Assembly (NCBI GenBank): GCA_021797295.1
Contig: JAKAAA010000023.1
Coordinates: 1-12,935 of the forward strand
DNA from: Thermoplasmata archaeon
Lineage (GTDB): Archaea > Thermoplasmatota > Thermoplasmata > Thermoplasmatales > Thermoplasmataceae
Reading direction: 5' to 3'
DNA length: 12,935 nt
Positions 6,106 through 12,758 of the stretch are shown here, piece by piece. The notes under the pieces are model-generated. The model worked only from the letters and a program-made list of their open reading frames with translations, did no database searches and was not told the DNA's origin. The translations under genes and the position numbers were made by a program. Each line of letters starts with the position of its first letter. Within the stretch, counting starts at the first letter, position 1.

Positions 6106-7008
6106 ATGTACGGAAAGGTACTAATATGTGACCCCGTTGACAGTGTGTTAAGGGAGAAATTGAATGCAAAATTCGAGGTAGACTACAGTCCTGAAATATC
6201 TGCGCAGGAACTGCTTAACGTTATAGAAAATTATGATGTTGTCGTGGTAAGAAGCAGGACAAAGATTACCAGGGACGTCATATCAAAAGCCAAAAAATTA
6301 AAAATTATCGCCAGGGCCGGCATAGGAGTGGATAATATAGATACAGATTACGCTGAAGAAAAGCACATAAAGGTTGTTTACGCCCCCGGGTCTTCCACAG
6401 AAAGTGTTGTTGAAATTACACTTGCAATGATGGTTATCGGTGCCCGGTCATTATCCAAGGGCATAGAAAACACGAGAAAGAATAACTTCACAAAATTAAA
6501 AGGTATTGAACTTGAAGGGAAAACACTCGGCATACTGGGATTCGGAAGAATCGGCAAGGCAATAGTAGATGCAGCCAGAGTTTTTAAAATGGACTTCATT
6601 GCTTACGACCCCATGCCAGTTGAATATCCTGACTATGTAAAAAAGGTTTCTCTTGAAGAGCTCCTTCAGCAATCAGACGTTATCTCTATCAATGTGACAA
6701 TGAGAAAGGATTCACCATACATACTGAACGATCCAGACCTCGCAAAATTGAAGGAGGGTGTAATAATAGTGAACACCTCCAGGGCAAGGGCAATAAACGG
6801 CAAGGACATGCTCAAATATCTGAAGAATGGCAGAATATATGCCTTTGTGAGTGATGTTTTCTGGGATGAGCCAGCGAAGGAGGATTACGAAAAGGAGATG
6901 CTCAGCCTGGATAATGTTATGATCACGCCCCACCTTGGCGCTCAGACAAAGGAAGCCCAGAAAAGAATAGCCATTATGACTGCTGATAACATAATCAACG
7001 AGTGGTAA
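6106..7008 (+). CDS. serA: D-3-phosphoglycerate dehydrogenase, short form without ACT domain
   Basis: Oxidises 3-phosphoglycerate to 3-phosphohydroxypyruvate with NAD, the first step of phosphorylated serine synthesis. From the ATG at 6106 it is 300 residues (305 if the ATG at 6091 is used), the length of short archaeal forms. Both the substrate-binding and nucleotide-binding domains are complete. The family signature GIGVDNID is at 72-79, the Rossmann loop GFGRIG at 145-150, and the acidic residue favouring NAD is D168. The catalytic Arg-Glu-His set is R226 in NTSRARAI, E255 in DVFWDEP and H276 in PHLGAQT. The C-terminal serine-sensing ACT domain of long SerA proteins is absent, while a separate ACT-domain protein is encoded divergently. 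A related 2-hydroxyacid dehydrogenase activity cannot be excluded, but the adjacent aminotransferase, two bases downstream, favours serine synthesis. Confidence 0.9.
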   Translation: MYGKVLICDPVDSVLREKLNAKFEVDYSPEISAQELLNVIENYDVVVVRSRTKITRDVISKAKKLKIIARAGIGVDNIDTDYAEEKHIKVVYAPGSSTESVVEITLAMMVIGARSLSKGIENTRKNNFTKLKGIELEGKTLGILGFGRIGKAIVDAARVFKMDFIAYDPMPVEYPDYVKKVSLEELLQQSDVISINVTMRKDSPYILNDPDLAKLKEGVIIVNTSRARAINGKDMLKYLKNGRIYAFVSDVFWDEPAKEDYEKEMLSLDNVMITPHLGAQTKEAQKRIAIMTADNIINEW

Positions 7009-7010
7009 TA

Positions 7011-8126
7011 ATGCTTTTGATACCGGGCCCTGTAGAGGTCCCATTCTCTGTGGCTAATGCAGGGTCATATGTAGTAAACCACCGTTCTCCAGAATTCAAG
7101 GTAATTGTGGGTGAAAATCAGGACCTTTTGAATAAATTTTCTGGGGCATACAGAACTGTAATGGTTACAGGTTCAGGGACACTTGCCGTAGAAACAATGG
7201 TGTTCTCACTGATAAATGAAAATGACCGTGTTCTTTCCATAAGCTACGGTAATTTCGGAGAAAGGCTGATAGATTCTATCTCCAGAAAAACAAGAAATCT
7301 ACAGTCTGTAAAATATGATAAACTGGATATGCAGGCCCTGTTAACTGAGGTAAGAGATCGTGACTATGATAAATTATTTCTTGTGCATAATGAAACATCA
7401 AATGGTACTGCGATCAGGGATATGTCAGAAATAATAAAGATAGTAAAGAGCAAGGGAGCCAAACTCCTGATTGACGACGTTTCTGGTTTCGGCGGTTATT
7501 CAATGGATATGAACGGAATCTATGCAATGGTAACCGGCAGCCAGAAAAATATTGCTGCAATTCCTGGAATCGGAATAATATTCCTTTCCAGGGAAGCAAC
7601 AGACGATCTGGAAAGGATTCCCTCTGTATCTGCTCCATTTTATCTTGATCTGAAAACATCATTGAAGTTCCTGGAGAAAAATGAAACAGCATACACACCA
7701 TCAACCGGCGCATTCAAATCCCTGAATCTGGCACTGAAGATTCTCGATCGTGAAGGATTCTCAAATCGTGTGAAAAGAATACAATCATCATCAGAATTCA
7801 TAAGAAAGAACCTTACTGACAATGGGATAGAGATATTCGGAAACAAAAACACATATTCAAACACAGTGGTATGCTTTTATCACAATGATGCCACAATAAT
7901 AAAAAAATTACTGGATTCAGGCATTGCAGTATCCAAGGGAATGGGGGCTATATCCGCCAGTACACTGAGAATAGGTACCATGGGCGTTATAAACAATTTT
8001 TATATAGCAAAGTTCCTGAACAAATATTTTGAAGCGGCCGGAATGGCCAAGACAGTAGATATCAGTGAACTGCCCGCATCCACAATACTTCCGGATTTTA
8101 TCCTGGAAGATATTAATCTAGCCTGA
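7011..8126 (+). CDS. Class V PLP-dependent aminotransferase, probable phosphoserine-forming or serine/aspartate type
   Basis: The ATG at 7011 gives 371 residues and starts two bases after the serA stop; the in-frame GTG at 7002 would overlap serA. The N-terminus MLLIPGPVEVP, the glycine-rich PLP phosphate loop VTGSGTLAVE, the VHNETSNG segment, D155 in LLIDDVSGFGG (pairing with the pyridine nitrogen) and the Schiff-base lysine K179 in TGSQKNIAAIPG are the standard landmarks of the serine-pyruvate/aspartate aminotransferase group. The C-terminal domain carries LRIGTMG. The length is normal. Next to serA the likely reaction is transamination of 3-phosphohydroxypyruvate to phosphoserine, as done by class V enzymes in methanogens. 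Alanine-glyoxylate or aspartate specificity is possible and cannot be separated by eye. No phosphoserine phosphatase gene is in the window. The 3' end overlaps the convergent alaX-like gene by 14 bases. Confidence 0.88.
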   Translation: MLLIPGPVEVPFSVANAGSYVVNHRSPEFKVIVGENQDLLNKFSGAYRTVMVTGSGTLAVETMVFSLINENDRVLSISYGNFGERLIDSISRKTRNLQSVKYDKLDMQALLTEVRDRDYDKLFLVHNETSNGTAIRDMSEIIKIVKSKGAKLLIDDVSGFGGYSMDMNGIYAMVTGSQKNIAAIPGIGIIFLSREATDDLERIPSVSAPFYLDLKTSLKFLEKNETAYTPSTGAFKSLNLALKILDREGFSNRVKRIQSSSEFIRKNLTDNGIEIFGNKNTYSNTVVCFYHNDATIIKKLLDSGIAVSKGMGAISASTLRIGTMGVINNFYIAKFLNKYFEAAGMAKTVDISELPASTILPDFILEDINLA

Positions 8127-8829
8127 AACTCAGCCTCTTATGGCCCTTTCCCTTATTTTCTATTTTCAGCATTTCTATATGCCCCACTTCTTTTGTGTTA
8201 GCAACATGGGTGCCACCATCGGCCTGAAAATCAAAGTTTTCTATTTCTATGATACGAACCACAGGCAGCTTTTCTATGAGCTGACGTCCCGGTTCAGTTC
8301 TGGAAAGTCCTGGTATTTTTAAAGCCTCGGACCTGCTTATTTCCCGCTGAAATACTTTCAAACCTGAATCCACAACTTTCTGGGATTTTGAAATTATCTC
8401 GGCAATCAGATCTTTATCTATTATATCGAAACTGAAATCTACTCTGGCGTGGTCATCGTATATCTGCCCGCCGGTAAGCATACCATTACTGTAATCATTG
8501 TTTACCACACCATCAATAATATGTACGGCAGTGTGATATCGCATGTGTATGTACCTGTTTTCCCAGTCTATTATCCCGTGAACCTTTTCCCCCTTTTTTA
8601 AAACTACAGGGCCATCTGCTATGTGTATAATTTCGCCATTTTCCTGCTTTACATCCACTATCCTTACCTGGCCAGTTTCTGTTTTCAGAATTCCCGTATC
8701 ATTGGGCTGTCCTCCACTGGTCGGGTAAAATAATGTTTTATCCAGTACTATATTTCTATCTTCAGAAAAAACCACTGAAGCATCAAATTCACGGCCATAC
8801 ATATCTGTATAATAGAGTTTTTCAGTCAT
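8113..8829 (-). CDS. alaX: AlaX-type trans-editing protein for mischarged tRNA-Ala (AlaX-M size)
   Basis: The 238-residue free-standing relative of the AlaRS editing domain is predicted to hydrolyse Ser- or Gly-tRNA-Ala. The N-terminal barrel with the glycine motif FYPTSGGQPNDTG (34-46) marks the medium or long form rather than the short AlaX-S. The zinc site half H-x3-H is H99 and H103 in YHTAVH. The second half reads D204-G-G-T-H208, so the position of the cysteine in the common CGGTH motif is aspartate here; H208 and the following VANTKEVG are typical. No C-terminal oligomerisation domain is present. The gene stands alone, leftward, with a TATA box centred 25 bases before its ATG. It diverges from the disulfide oxidoreductase gene, and its 3' end overlaps the convergent aminotransferase. 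Confidence 0.93.
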   Translation of the reverse strand: MTEKLYYTDMYGREFDASVVFSEDRNIVLDKTLFYPTSGGQPNDTGILKTETGQVRIVDVKQENGEIIHIADGPVVLKKGEKVHGIIDWENRYIHMRYHTAVHIIDGVVNNDYSNGMLTGGQIYDDHARVDFSFDIIDKDLIAEIISKSQKVVDSGLKVFQREISRSEALKIPGLSRTEPGRQLIEKLPVVRIIEIENFDFQADGGTHVANTKEVGHIEMLKIENKGKGHKRLSFRLD

Positions 8830-8849
8830 TAAGTTAGTAATATACTATG

Positions 8850-8858
8850 TTATATTAA
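8850..8858 (-). promoter_or_regulatory. TATA box of the alaX gene
   Basis: TTATATTAA (minus strand TTAATATAA) is centred 25 bases upstream of the ATG at 8829. Confidence 0.55.
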
Positions 8859-8901
8859 TTTAATTTGCGATTAAATAAGTATACATATATGTGCAGTAAT
8901 A

Positions 8902-8909
8902 TTTATATA
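8902..8909 (+). promoter_or_regulatory. TATA box of the protein disulfide oxidoreductase gene
   Basis: TTTATATA is centred about 31 bases before the ATG at 8937, giving a leader of only a few bases. Measured to the in-frame TTG at 8928 the distance is about 22. Confidence 0.5.
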
Positions 8910-8936
8910 TTGAATTAAAATATCAATTTGATAATT

Positions 8937-9599
8937 ATGAGTTTGATAAGAGAAGAAGATGCAAAATTCCTCAGAGAAGATTTTGAGAAAAAATTAACAA
9001 ATGTTGTAGATCTTGTTGTATTTACATCCGACGACAGCAATTGCAAATATTGCAAGGATACAGTTAACCTGCTTGATGAGGTAGGATCATTATCTGATAA
9101 AATAAACGTAATAAAATATGTGTATGAAAAGGATAAGGAAATGGTGGAAAAATATCAGGTAGAAAAATATCCTGCCACAATCGTTGCTAAACATGGGGAC
9201 GAGGATGGAAGAATTATTTATTATGGTATACCATCAGGCTATGAATTCGGATCACTTATTGAGGACCTGGAAAACGTATCAAGCGGTGAAGCTGATGTAT
9301 CAAAGAAAGCGGTTGAATTAATATCAAAAATTGATAAACCCATAACCATAAAGGTTTATGTTACACCAACATGCCAGTACTGCCCGAAGGCTGTAATCAC
9401 AGCGCACAAATTCGCATTGATGAACAAAAATATAAAGAGCGAAATGATAGAATCATTAGAGTTTGATAAGGAAGCATCAGATGCAGGAGTATCTGCAGTG
9501 CCACACATAGTAATAAATGATGATGTCACTTTCCCCGGAGCATATCCAGATGATGAATTTGCTGGCTATGTAATGGAAGCTTATAACCACGAGGAATAA
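8937..9599 (+). CDS. Protein disulfide oxidoreductase with two thioredoxin-like domains (PDO)
   Basis: Forms, reduces or isomerises protein disulfides in the cytoplasm, a common activity in thermophilic archaea with disulfide-rich intracellular proteins. From the ATG at 8937 it is 220 residues, the usual PDO size. Two thioredoxin folds are visible. The first has C36-K-Y-C39 and the cis-proline of KYPATIVAK (P79). The second has C146-Q-Y-C149 in TPTCQYCPKA and the cis-proline of SAVPHIVIN (P189). Both CxxC sites are intact. There is no signal peptide. The in-frame TTG at 8928 would add three residues (MII) and is less likely, because relatives begin near MSLI. The gene has its own TATA box and is followed at once by a strong T-rich terminator, so it is probably monocistronic. 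Confidence 0.95.
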   Translation: MSLIREEDAKFLREDFEKKLTNVVDLVVFTSDDSNCKYCKDTVNLLDEVGSLSDKINVIKYVYEKDKEMVEKYQVEKYPATIVAKHGDEDGRIIYYGIPSGYEFGSLIEDLENVSSGEADVSKKAVELISKIDKPITIKVYVTPTCQYCPKAVITAHKFALMNKNIKSEMIESLEFDKEASDAGVSAVPHIVINDDVTFPGAYPDDEFAGYVMEAYNHEE

Positions 9600-9616
9600 T
9601 TTTTTATTTTTTATTT
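9597..9616 (+). terminator. T-rich terminator after the PDO gene
   Basis: Immediately after the TAA stop there is a run of T stretches interrupted only by single A residues (TTTTTTATTTTTTATTT), a typical archaeal terminator. It separates the PDO transcript from the tRNA-Thr gene. Confidence 0.6.
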
Positions 9617-9630
9617 ACAATAAATATAAA

Positions 9631-9639
9631 TTTTAAATA
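9631..9639 (+). promoter_or_regulatory. TATA box of the tRNA-Thr gene
   Basis: TTTTAAATA is centred about 28 bases before the tRNA 5' end at 9663, so transcription would start within one or two bases of the mature end. A second AT-box (TTTTATATA, 9644-9652) is too close to the tRNA to serve it. Confidence 0.5.
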
Positions 9640-9662
9640 ACAATTTTATATACACTATATGC

Positions 9663-9736
9663 GCCATCGTAGCTCAGCATGGTAGAGCGGCTGATTTGTA
9701 ATCAGCAGGTCGGGGGATCGAATCCCTCCGATGGCT
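9663..9736 (+). tRNA. tRNA-Thr with anticodon UGU
   Basis: A full cloverleaf folds by eye. The acceptor stem GCCATCG pairs with CGATGGC with no mismatch. The D stem is GCTC/GAGC. The anticodon stem is GCTGA/TCAGC with loop TTTGTAA, giving anticodon TGT (reads ACA, threonine). The T stem GGGGG/CCCTC has one G-T pair. Position 73 is T, as expected for archaeal tRNA-Thr, and CCA is not encoded. The T-loop reads ATCGAAT, so position 54 is A rather than the usual T. There is no intron. The matching synthetase is encoded in this window at 668-2674, about 7 kb away. Confidence 0.96.
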
Positions 9737-9751
9737 TAGATTGAAAAATTT

Positions 9752-10963
9752 TTAATATATTGTGCCTATTCCGGAATACATAGATTTTATAGAATCGCCC
9801 TTGCTAAAACGGTTTATGGAAAATTTTGACCAGTCAAATAATGAATCGCCAGGTTCCTTCCCTGTTACCATATCAGCAACCATCATTCCGTAAGCCGGTG
9901 ATAGTTTAAACCCATGCCCACTCAAACCGGCACAAACATATACATTTTCCATGCCTGCACCTTCCATTGAATCTATGATTGCCTGTCCATCAGGGGACAT
10001 GTCATATATGCCTGATATAGTTGAAACAACGGAAGCATCACCTGCACAGGGGAGCCTTTCAGTGATATTATTCAGGTACTTCTCTATATAGCTCTCTGTT
10101 ACATGGTTTTCAATGCTCTGGCCGATATCAAACGGCTCACGGTCTATTTCCGGATCCAGGCTTCCGATAGCTGTAAGAGTTTCTCCCTCCATCTTATAGT
10201 ATGCTGATTGCTGTGGGTCCCACAATGTAGGTTTCAACCCGCGGCAATTATCCGGCCTTCTTATATAGATAATGTCATGCACAGATGCATGCAGGGGGAG
10301 CATCATGCTATTTTCAACCCCTGATGATTGCAGTATACCGTTGGTCCATATATTGGATGCCAGAATCACTTTATCCGCCGTGTATTTTTTTCCATTTTCC
10401 AGATAAACAGACGCAGTATGGTGGTCACTCTCGACTTTAACTACAGTTTTGCCTGTAATTACTTCTGCACCGAGCAATTTTGCAGCATTGGCATAGGAGG
10501 AAGCAGTTGCTACGGGATCAGCATATCCACTGTTTGGCTCATACAGAATATAATCAAAGCCCTCCGAATTGAGGTCCGGGAAAAATTCCTTTACCTTTGA
10601 CACCGGGATCTCTTCCTCAGCTACCCCGATGCTCCTCAGCATATCACAGTTTGCCCTGGCAGTTTCTGCATTATCCCCGGTAAATGGAAATACCATACCT
10701 GTTCTGGTAAATCCAGAATATCCTATGCTGTCAAAATTAATAAACTGGTTTATTGAATAAAGGGCCATGGAAGCTATCAATTTATTACTGTAATGTGTCC
10801 TGACAAGTGCGCTTGACTTACCTGTATTTCCAGATGCTATATTCTCGCGTTCTATTAACAGTACCTTAAGCCCTCTTTGAGCTAGATGATATGCTATGCT
10901 GCATCCTGTACTGCCACCACCTATTATAATAGCCGACTCAACAGATTTTTTATAAACCATCAT
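9752..10963 (-). CDS. FAD-dependent oxidoreductase of the DAO/sarcosine oxidase-beta type
   Basis: This 403-residue soluble flavoprotein belongs to the glycine/D-amino acid oxidase superfamily. The N-terminal dinucleotide-binding fold has IIIGGGSTGCSIAYHLA (G15-G20) and the ribose-binding acidic residue E38 in LLIERE. The flavin-proximal segment ASGNTGKSSALVRTHYSN (43-60) and the C-terminal FAD-closing motif VCAGLSGHGFKLSPAYG are both intact. Relatives oxidise secondary or tertiary amines or amino acids such as sarcosine, glycine, proline or dimethylglycine. The substrate cannot be read from the sequence, and no alpha, gamma or delta sarcosine oxidase subunits are adjacent. Two consecutive ATG codons (10963, 10960) are equally possible starts. 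A TATA-like box lies 23-26 bases upstream. The gene is probably monocistronic, and its 3' end lies 15 bases beyond the tRNA-Thr. Confidence 0.88.
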   Translation of the reverse strand: MMVYKKSVESAIIIGGGSTGCSIAYHLAQRGLKVLLIERENIASGNTGKSSALVRTHYSNKLIASMALYSINQFINFDSIGYSGFTRTGMVFPFTGDNAETARANCDMLRSIGVAEEEIPVSKVKEFFPDLNSEGFDYILYEPNSGYADPVATASSYANAAKLLGAEVITGKTVVKVESDHHTASVYLENGKKYTADKVILASNIWTNGILQSSGVENSMMLPLHASVHDIIYIRRPDNCRGLKPTLWDPQQSAYYKMEGETLTAIGSLDPEIDREPFDIGQSIENHVTESYIEKYLNNITERLPCAGDASVVSTISGIYDMSPDGQAIIDSMEGAGMENVYVCAGLSGHGFKLSPAYGMMVADMVTGKEPGDSLFDWSKFSINRFSKGDSIKSMYSGIGTIY

Positions 10964-10980
10964 ATTTTATATTTAATTAA

Positions 10981-10990
10981 TATAAAAATA
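10981..10990 (-). promoter_or_regulatory. TATA box of the FAD oxidoreductase gene
   Basis: TATAAAAATA (minus strand TATTTTTATA) is centred about 23 bases upstream of the first ATG (10963) and 26 upstream of the second (10960). Confidence 0.5.
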
Positions 10991-11030
10991 TTAGTTTCGA
11001 AACATTTGGAAAAATGACCTGATTTTAAAA

Positions 11031-11297
11031 TTAATTGAAATATGTGGTTTTTCCTCTATCCTCTTCCTTATTTTTGGAAACAACATTTTCTTCATCGAAT
11101 TCAATATACGACACAGATGCTACAGGGATAAGCCTCAATTTCGACTTCCCCTCTGACGTGACCCTGAATACCAGCGATCCTTCCTCTCCAAGAATTGCAT
11201 ATCCAAAGTATTCTCCCTCTGTTATCAGTGGTTTGTCATCCCCGCTTGATGAAACAACTGTATACTTTCCCCCTTTCTTAATCTCTATCATATCCAT
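11031..11297 (-). CDS. Small conserved-looking archaeal protein of unknown function
   Basis: The protein has 88 residues from the ATG at 11297, or 86 from the second ATG at 11291, which better fits a TATA box at 11311-11318 (about 24 bases upstream) and would start MIEIKKGGKY. It is predicted to be mostly beta: KYTVVSSSGDD, LITEGEYFGYAILGEEGSLV, FRVTSEGKSKLRLIPVASVS and YIEFDEE. This resembles small single-domain archaeal hypothetical proteins with a small beta-barrel or Sm-like look, but I do not recognise a named family. The C-terminus (from about 68) is charged and probably disordered. There are no cysteines, signal or membrane segments. It stands between the FAD oxidoreductase (same strand, about 67 bases apart) and aroD (divergent). 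A shadow frame on the opposite strand is explained by this gene. Confidence 0.7.
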   Translation of the reverse strand: MDMIEIKKGGKYTVVSSSGDDKPLITEGEYFGYAILGEEGSLVFRVTSEGKSKLRLIPVASVSYIEFDEENVVSKNKEEDRGKTTYFN

Positions 11298-11310
11298 GCG
11301 GGGATATAAT

Positions 11311-11318
11311 ATTATATG
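11311..11318 (-). promoter_or_regulatory. TATA box of the small hypothetical gene
   Basis: ATTATATG (minus strand CATATAAT) is centred about 24 bases upstream of the second ATG (11291) but only about 18 from the first (11297), which favours the shorter protein. Confidence 0.4.
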
Positions 11319-11352
11319 TAAAAAGGTTTATTATATCATGTTCAATAGATAA

Positions 11353-11360
11353 TTTTTATA
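11353..11360 (+). promoter_or_regulatory. TATA box of the aroD gene
   Basis: TTTTTATA is centred about 24 bases before the ATG at 11381, consistent with a leaderless mRNA. Confidence 0.55.
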
Positions 11361-11380
11361 CTATACTGAAATACTTTACT

Positions 11381-12046
11381 ATGCCCGGGAATTCATGTAA
11401 AGTATATACATCAGTTTTTTTTGATGATTTCGCCCATCTGAGAACGGAATTCGAAAAAGGATTGGCAGATTATTCGGAGCATTATGAAATCAGGTACGAT
11501 CTGTTTAAATATAAAAGCATTGAAAATCTGAGGCTAATACTCACATACCTTAACTCAAATAATATTGATTATATATTTACTTACAGATCCGCAAACACAG
11601 AAGAACTGATAAAAATTTACAGTACTGCAATAAATTTCTCCCCGCCCATTGTTGATGTGGATATCAACTCATTCAAATTCAAAAGGGATTTTTTTAGAGA
11701 TACAATGTTGATGGTTTCATTTCACGGTTCTAATGATGATAAAATAAGGATAAAGATGGCGGGAATGTCACCACTTGAGCCCGATATATATAAAATTGCA
11801 TTGCTTTATACCGACAACGGAAAATTCCTCGATGATCTTGATTATTTATATCATTACAGGCTTGAGAATTCTATAAAACTTGCATTCATTCCCATGGGAG
11901 AAAATAATAGTTTTTTGCGTGTAATTTCAGCCCGCATGGTTTCAGATTATGCGTATGGGACCTATAGAGATTCAACTGCCCCGGGGCAGATTGAAACAGT
12001 AGAATTCAATAAACTATTATCCCGTTTCAAAGGAAAATATGAATAA
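11381..12046 (+). CDS. aroD: Type I 3-dehydroquinate dehydratase (shikimate pathway), divergent
   Basis: Converts 3-dehydroquinate to 3-dehydroshikimate through a lysine Schiff base, on the path to aromatic amino acids. The protein is 221 residues, a normal length for archaeal type I enzymes. The barrel landmarks appear in order: EIRYDLFK (E36, R38, D40), IFTYRSANTEE (R69, with E74/E75 at the place of the catalytic-site glutamate), VDVDI, SFHGS with the general-base histidine H115, DIYKIAL with the Schiff-base lysine K138, a MG...LRVIS segment with R180 for substrate carboxylate binding, and STAPGQ with Q203. All key residues are present, but the surrounding motifs depart from the common forms (EGG and MG--G--SR). 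No other shikimate genes are in the window. It has its own TATA box and overlaps the convergent marC-like gene by 20 bases. Confidence 0.92.
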   Translation: MPGNSCKVYTSVFFDDFAHLRTEFEKGLADYSEHYEIRYDLFKYKSIENLRLILTYLNSNNIDYIFTYRSANTEELIKIYSTAINFSPPIVDVDINSFKFKRDFFRDTMLMVSFHGSNDDKIRIKMAGMSPLEPDIYKIALLYTDNGKFLDDLDYLYHYRLENSIKLAFIPMGENNSFLRVISARMVSDYAYGTYRDSTAPGQIETVEFNKLLSRFKGKYE

Positions 12047-12653
12047 TTCCGGTGGAAATCAAATCAACAGCAATAGCAGTTAAGAGAAGACCCATGATCC
12101 TGGAAATTACAATTGAACCTGTTTTTCCTATTTTCTGGAATATTGGCAGGGAATACTTCAGTATTATGAATGCCAGGATAAGCACAAGAATTACTGCAGC
12201 AATTACGACCATTCTGGATGATAGGGCAATTCCGGTGCCGTTAAAATAAATTATGGCAGTTGTTATGGAACCTGGGCCAGCAAGTAATGGTGTTCCTATG
12301 GGTGCGATTGCTATCGCTTCCCGGTCAGCGGAATCCTGCTGTTCTGCATTTGTAATTTTTGTCTGCGATGTTTTGCCCTGGAGCATATCAAAACCGACCT
12401 TGAAAAGCAGAATTCCTCCGGCTATTTCAAAATCATATATACTTATTCCAAGTATATCAAATATATACACTCCCAGAAACATAAAACCAAAAAGCATTCC
12501 CGATGCCATGTACACACTACGCCGTATTACTTCCTTCCTTTCCTTGAGGCTATAACCATCAGTAAGGGTGATAAGTATGGGCACTGCTCCTATGGGATTT
12601 ATAATAGCAAACAATGCCACGAATACAGTTAAGAAGAGAAGTAAAATTGCCAT
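12027..12653 (-). CDS. MarC family integral membrane protein
   Basis: The 208-residue membrane protein has about six hydrophobic segments: roughly 3-30, 46-68, 75-92, 114-137, 146-166 and 180-207. Family landmarks are the first helix ALFAIINPIGAVPI, GGILLFKVGFDMLQG (79-93), the helix-break motif APIGTPLLAGPGSITTAI (117-134) and the last helix RIMGLLLTAIAVD. MarC proteins were once linked to multiple antibiotic resistance, but their transported substrate, if any, is not established (some relatives are reported as neutral amino-acid exporters), so no function is assigned. A charged, Q-rich loop at 93-112 separates the halves. The start is preceded by GAGGT three bases upstream (12657-12661). 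A weak AT box at 12674-12681 has leaderless spacing, and a better one (ATAAATTTT, 12701-12709) would give a leadered mRNA. Confidence 0.93.
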   Translation of the reverse strand: MAILLLFLTVFVALFAIINPIGAVPILITLTDGYSLKERKEVIRRSVYMASGMLFGFMFLGVYIFDILGISIYDFEIAGGILLFKVGFDMLQGKTSQTKITNAEQQDSADREAIAIAPIGTPLLAGPGSITTAIIYFNGTGIALSSRMVVIAAVILVLILAFIILKYSLPIFQKIGKTGSIVISRIMGLLLTAIAVDLISTGIIHIFL

Positions 12654-12656
12654 TTA

Positions 12657-12661
12657 ACCTC
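12657..12661 (-). promoter_or_regulatory. Possible Shine-Dalgarno sequence of the marC-like gene
   Basis: On the minus strand GAGGT precedes the ATG by three bases (GAGGT-TAA-ATG). It is the only start here with a recognisable anti-16S match so near, though the spacer is shorter than usual. Confidence 0.35.
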
Positions 12662-12758
12662 TATATTTAAAACGTATTAATCTTTTTGCTCATTAGAACT
12701 ATAAATTTTGATTAGATAAAATAATATTTATAAACATAATGGGAATTCGAAATTTCAC

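Noticed and set aside
7002..7013. GTG start of the aminotransferase overlapping serA
   Set aside because: The ATG at 7011 gives the usual MLLIPGP start of this family and sits two bases after the serA stop.
9599..9752. tRNA-Thr as an integration site for a mobile element
   Set aside because: There is no repeat of the tRNA 3' end elsewhere in the window that I can see, no integrase gene, and the flanking genes are ordinary chromosomal genes.
11035..11352. Rightward 105-codon open frame opposite the small hypothetical gene
   Set aside because: The leftward frame has better protein character and promoter spacing; the rightward one is serine-rich shadow coding that runs through the aroD promoter region.
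12253..12555. Rightward 100-codon open frame opposite the marC-like gene
   Set aside because: It is a shadow of a clear MarC membrane protein on the other strand.
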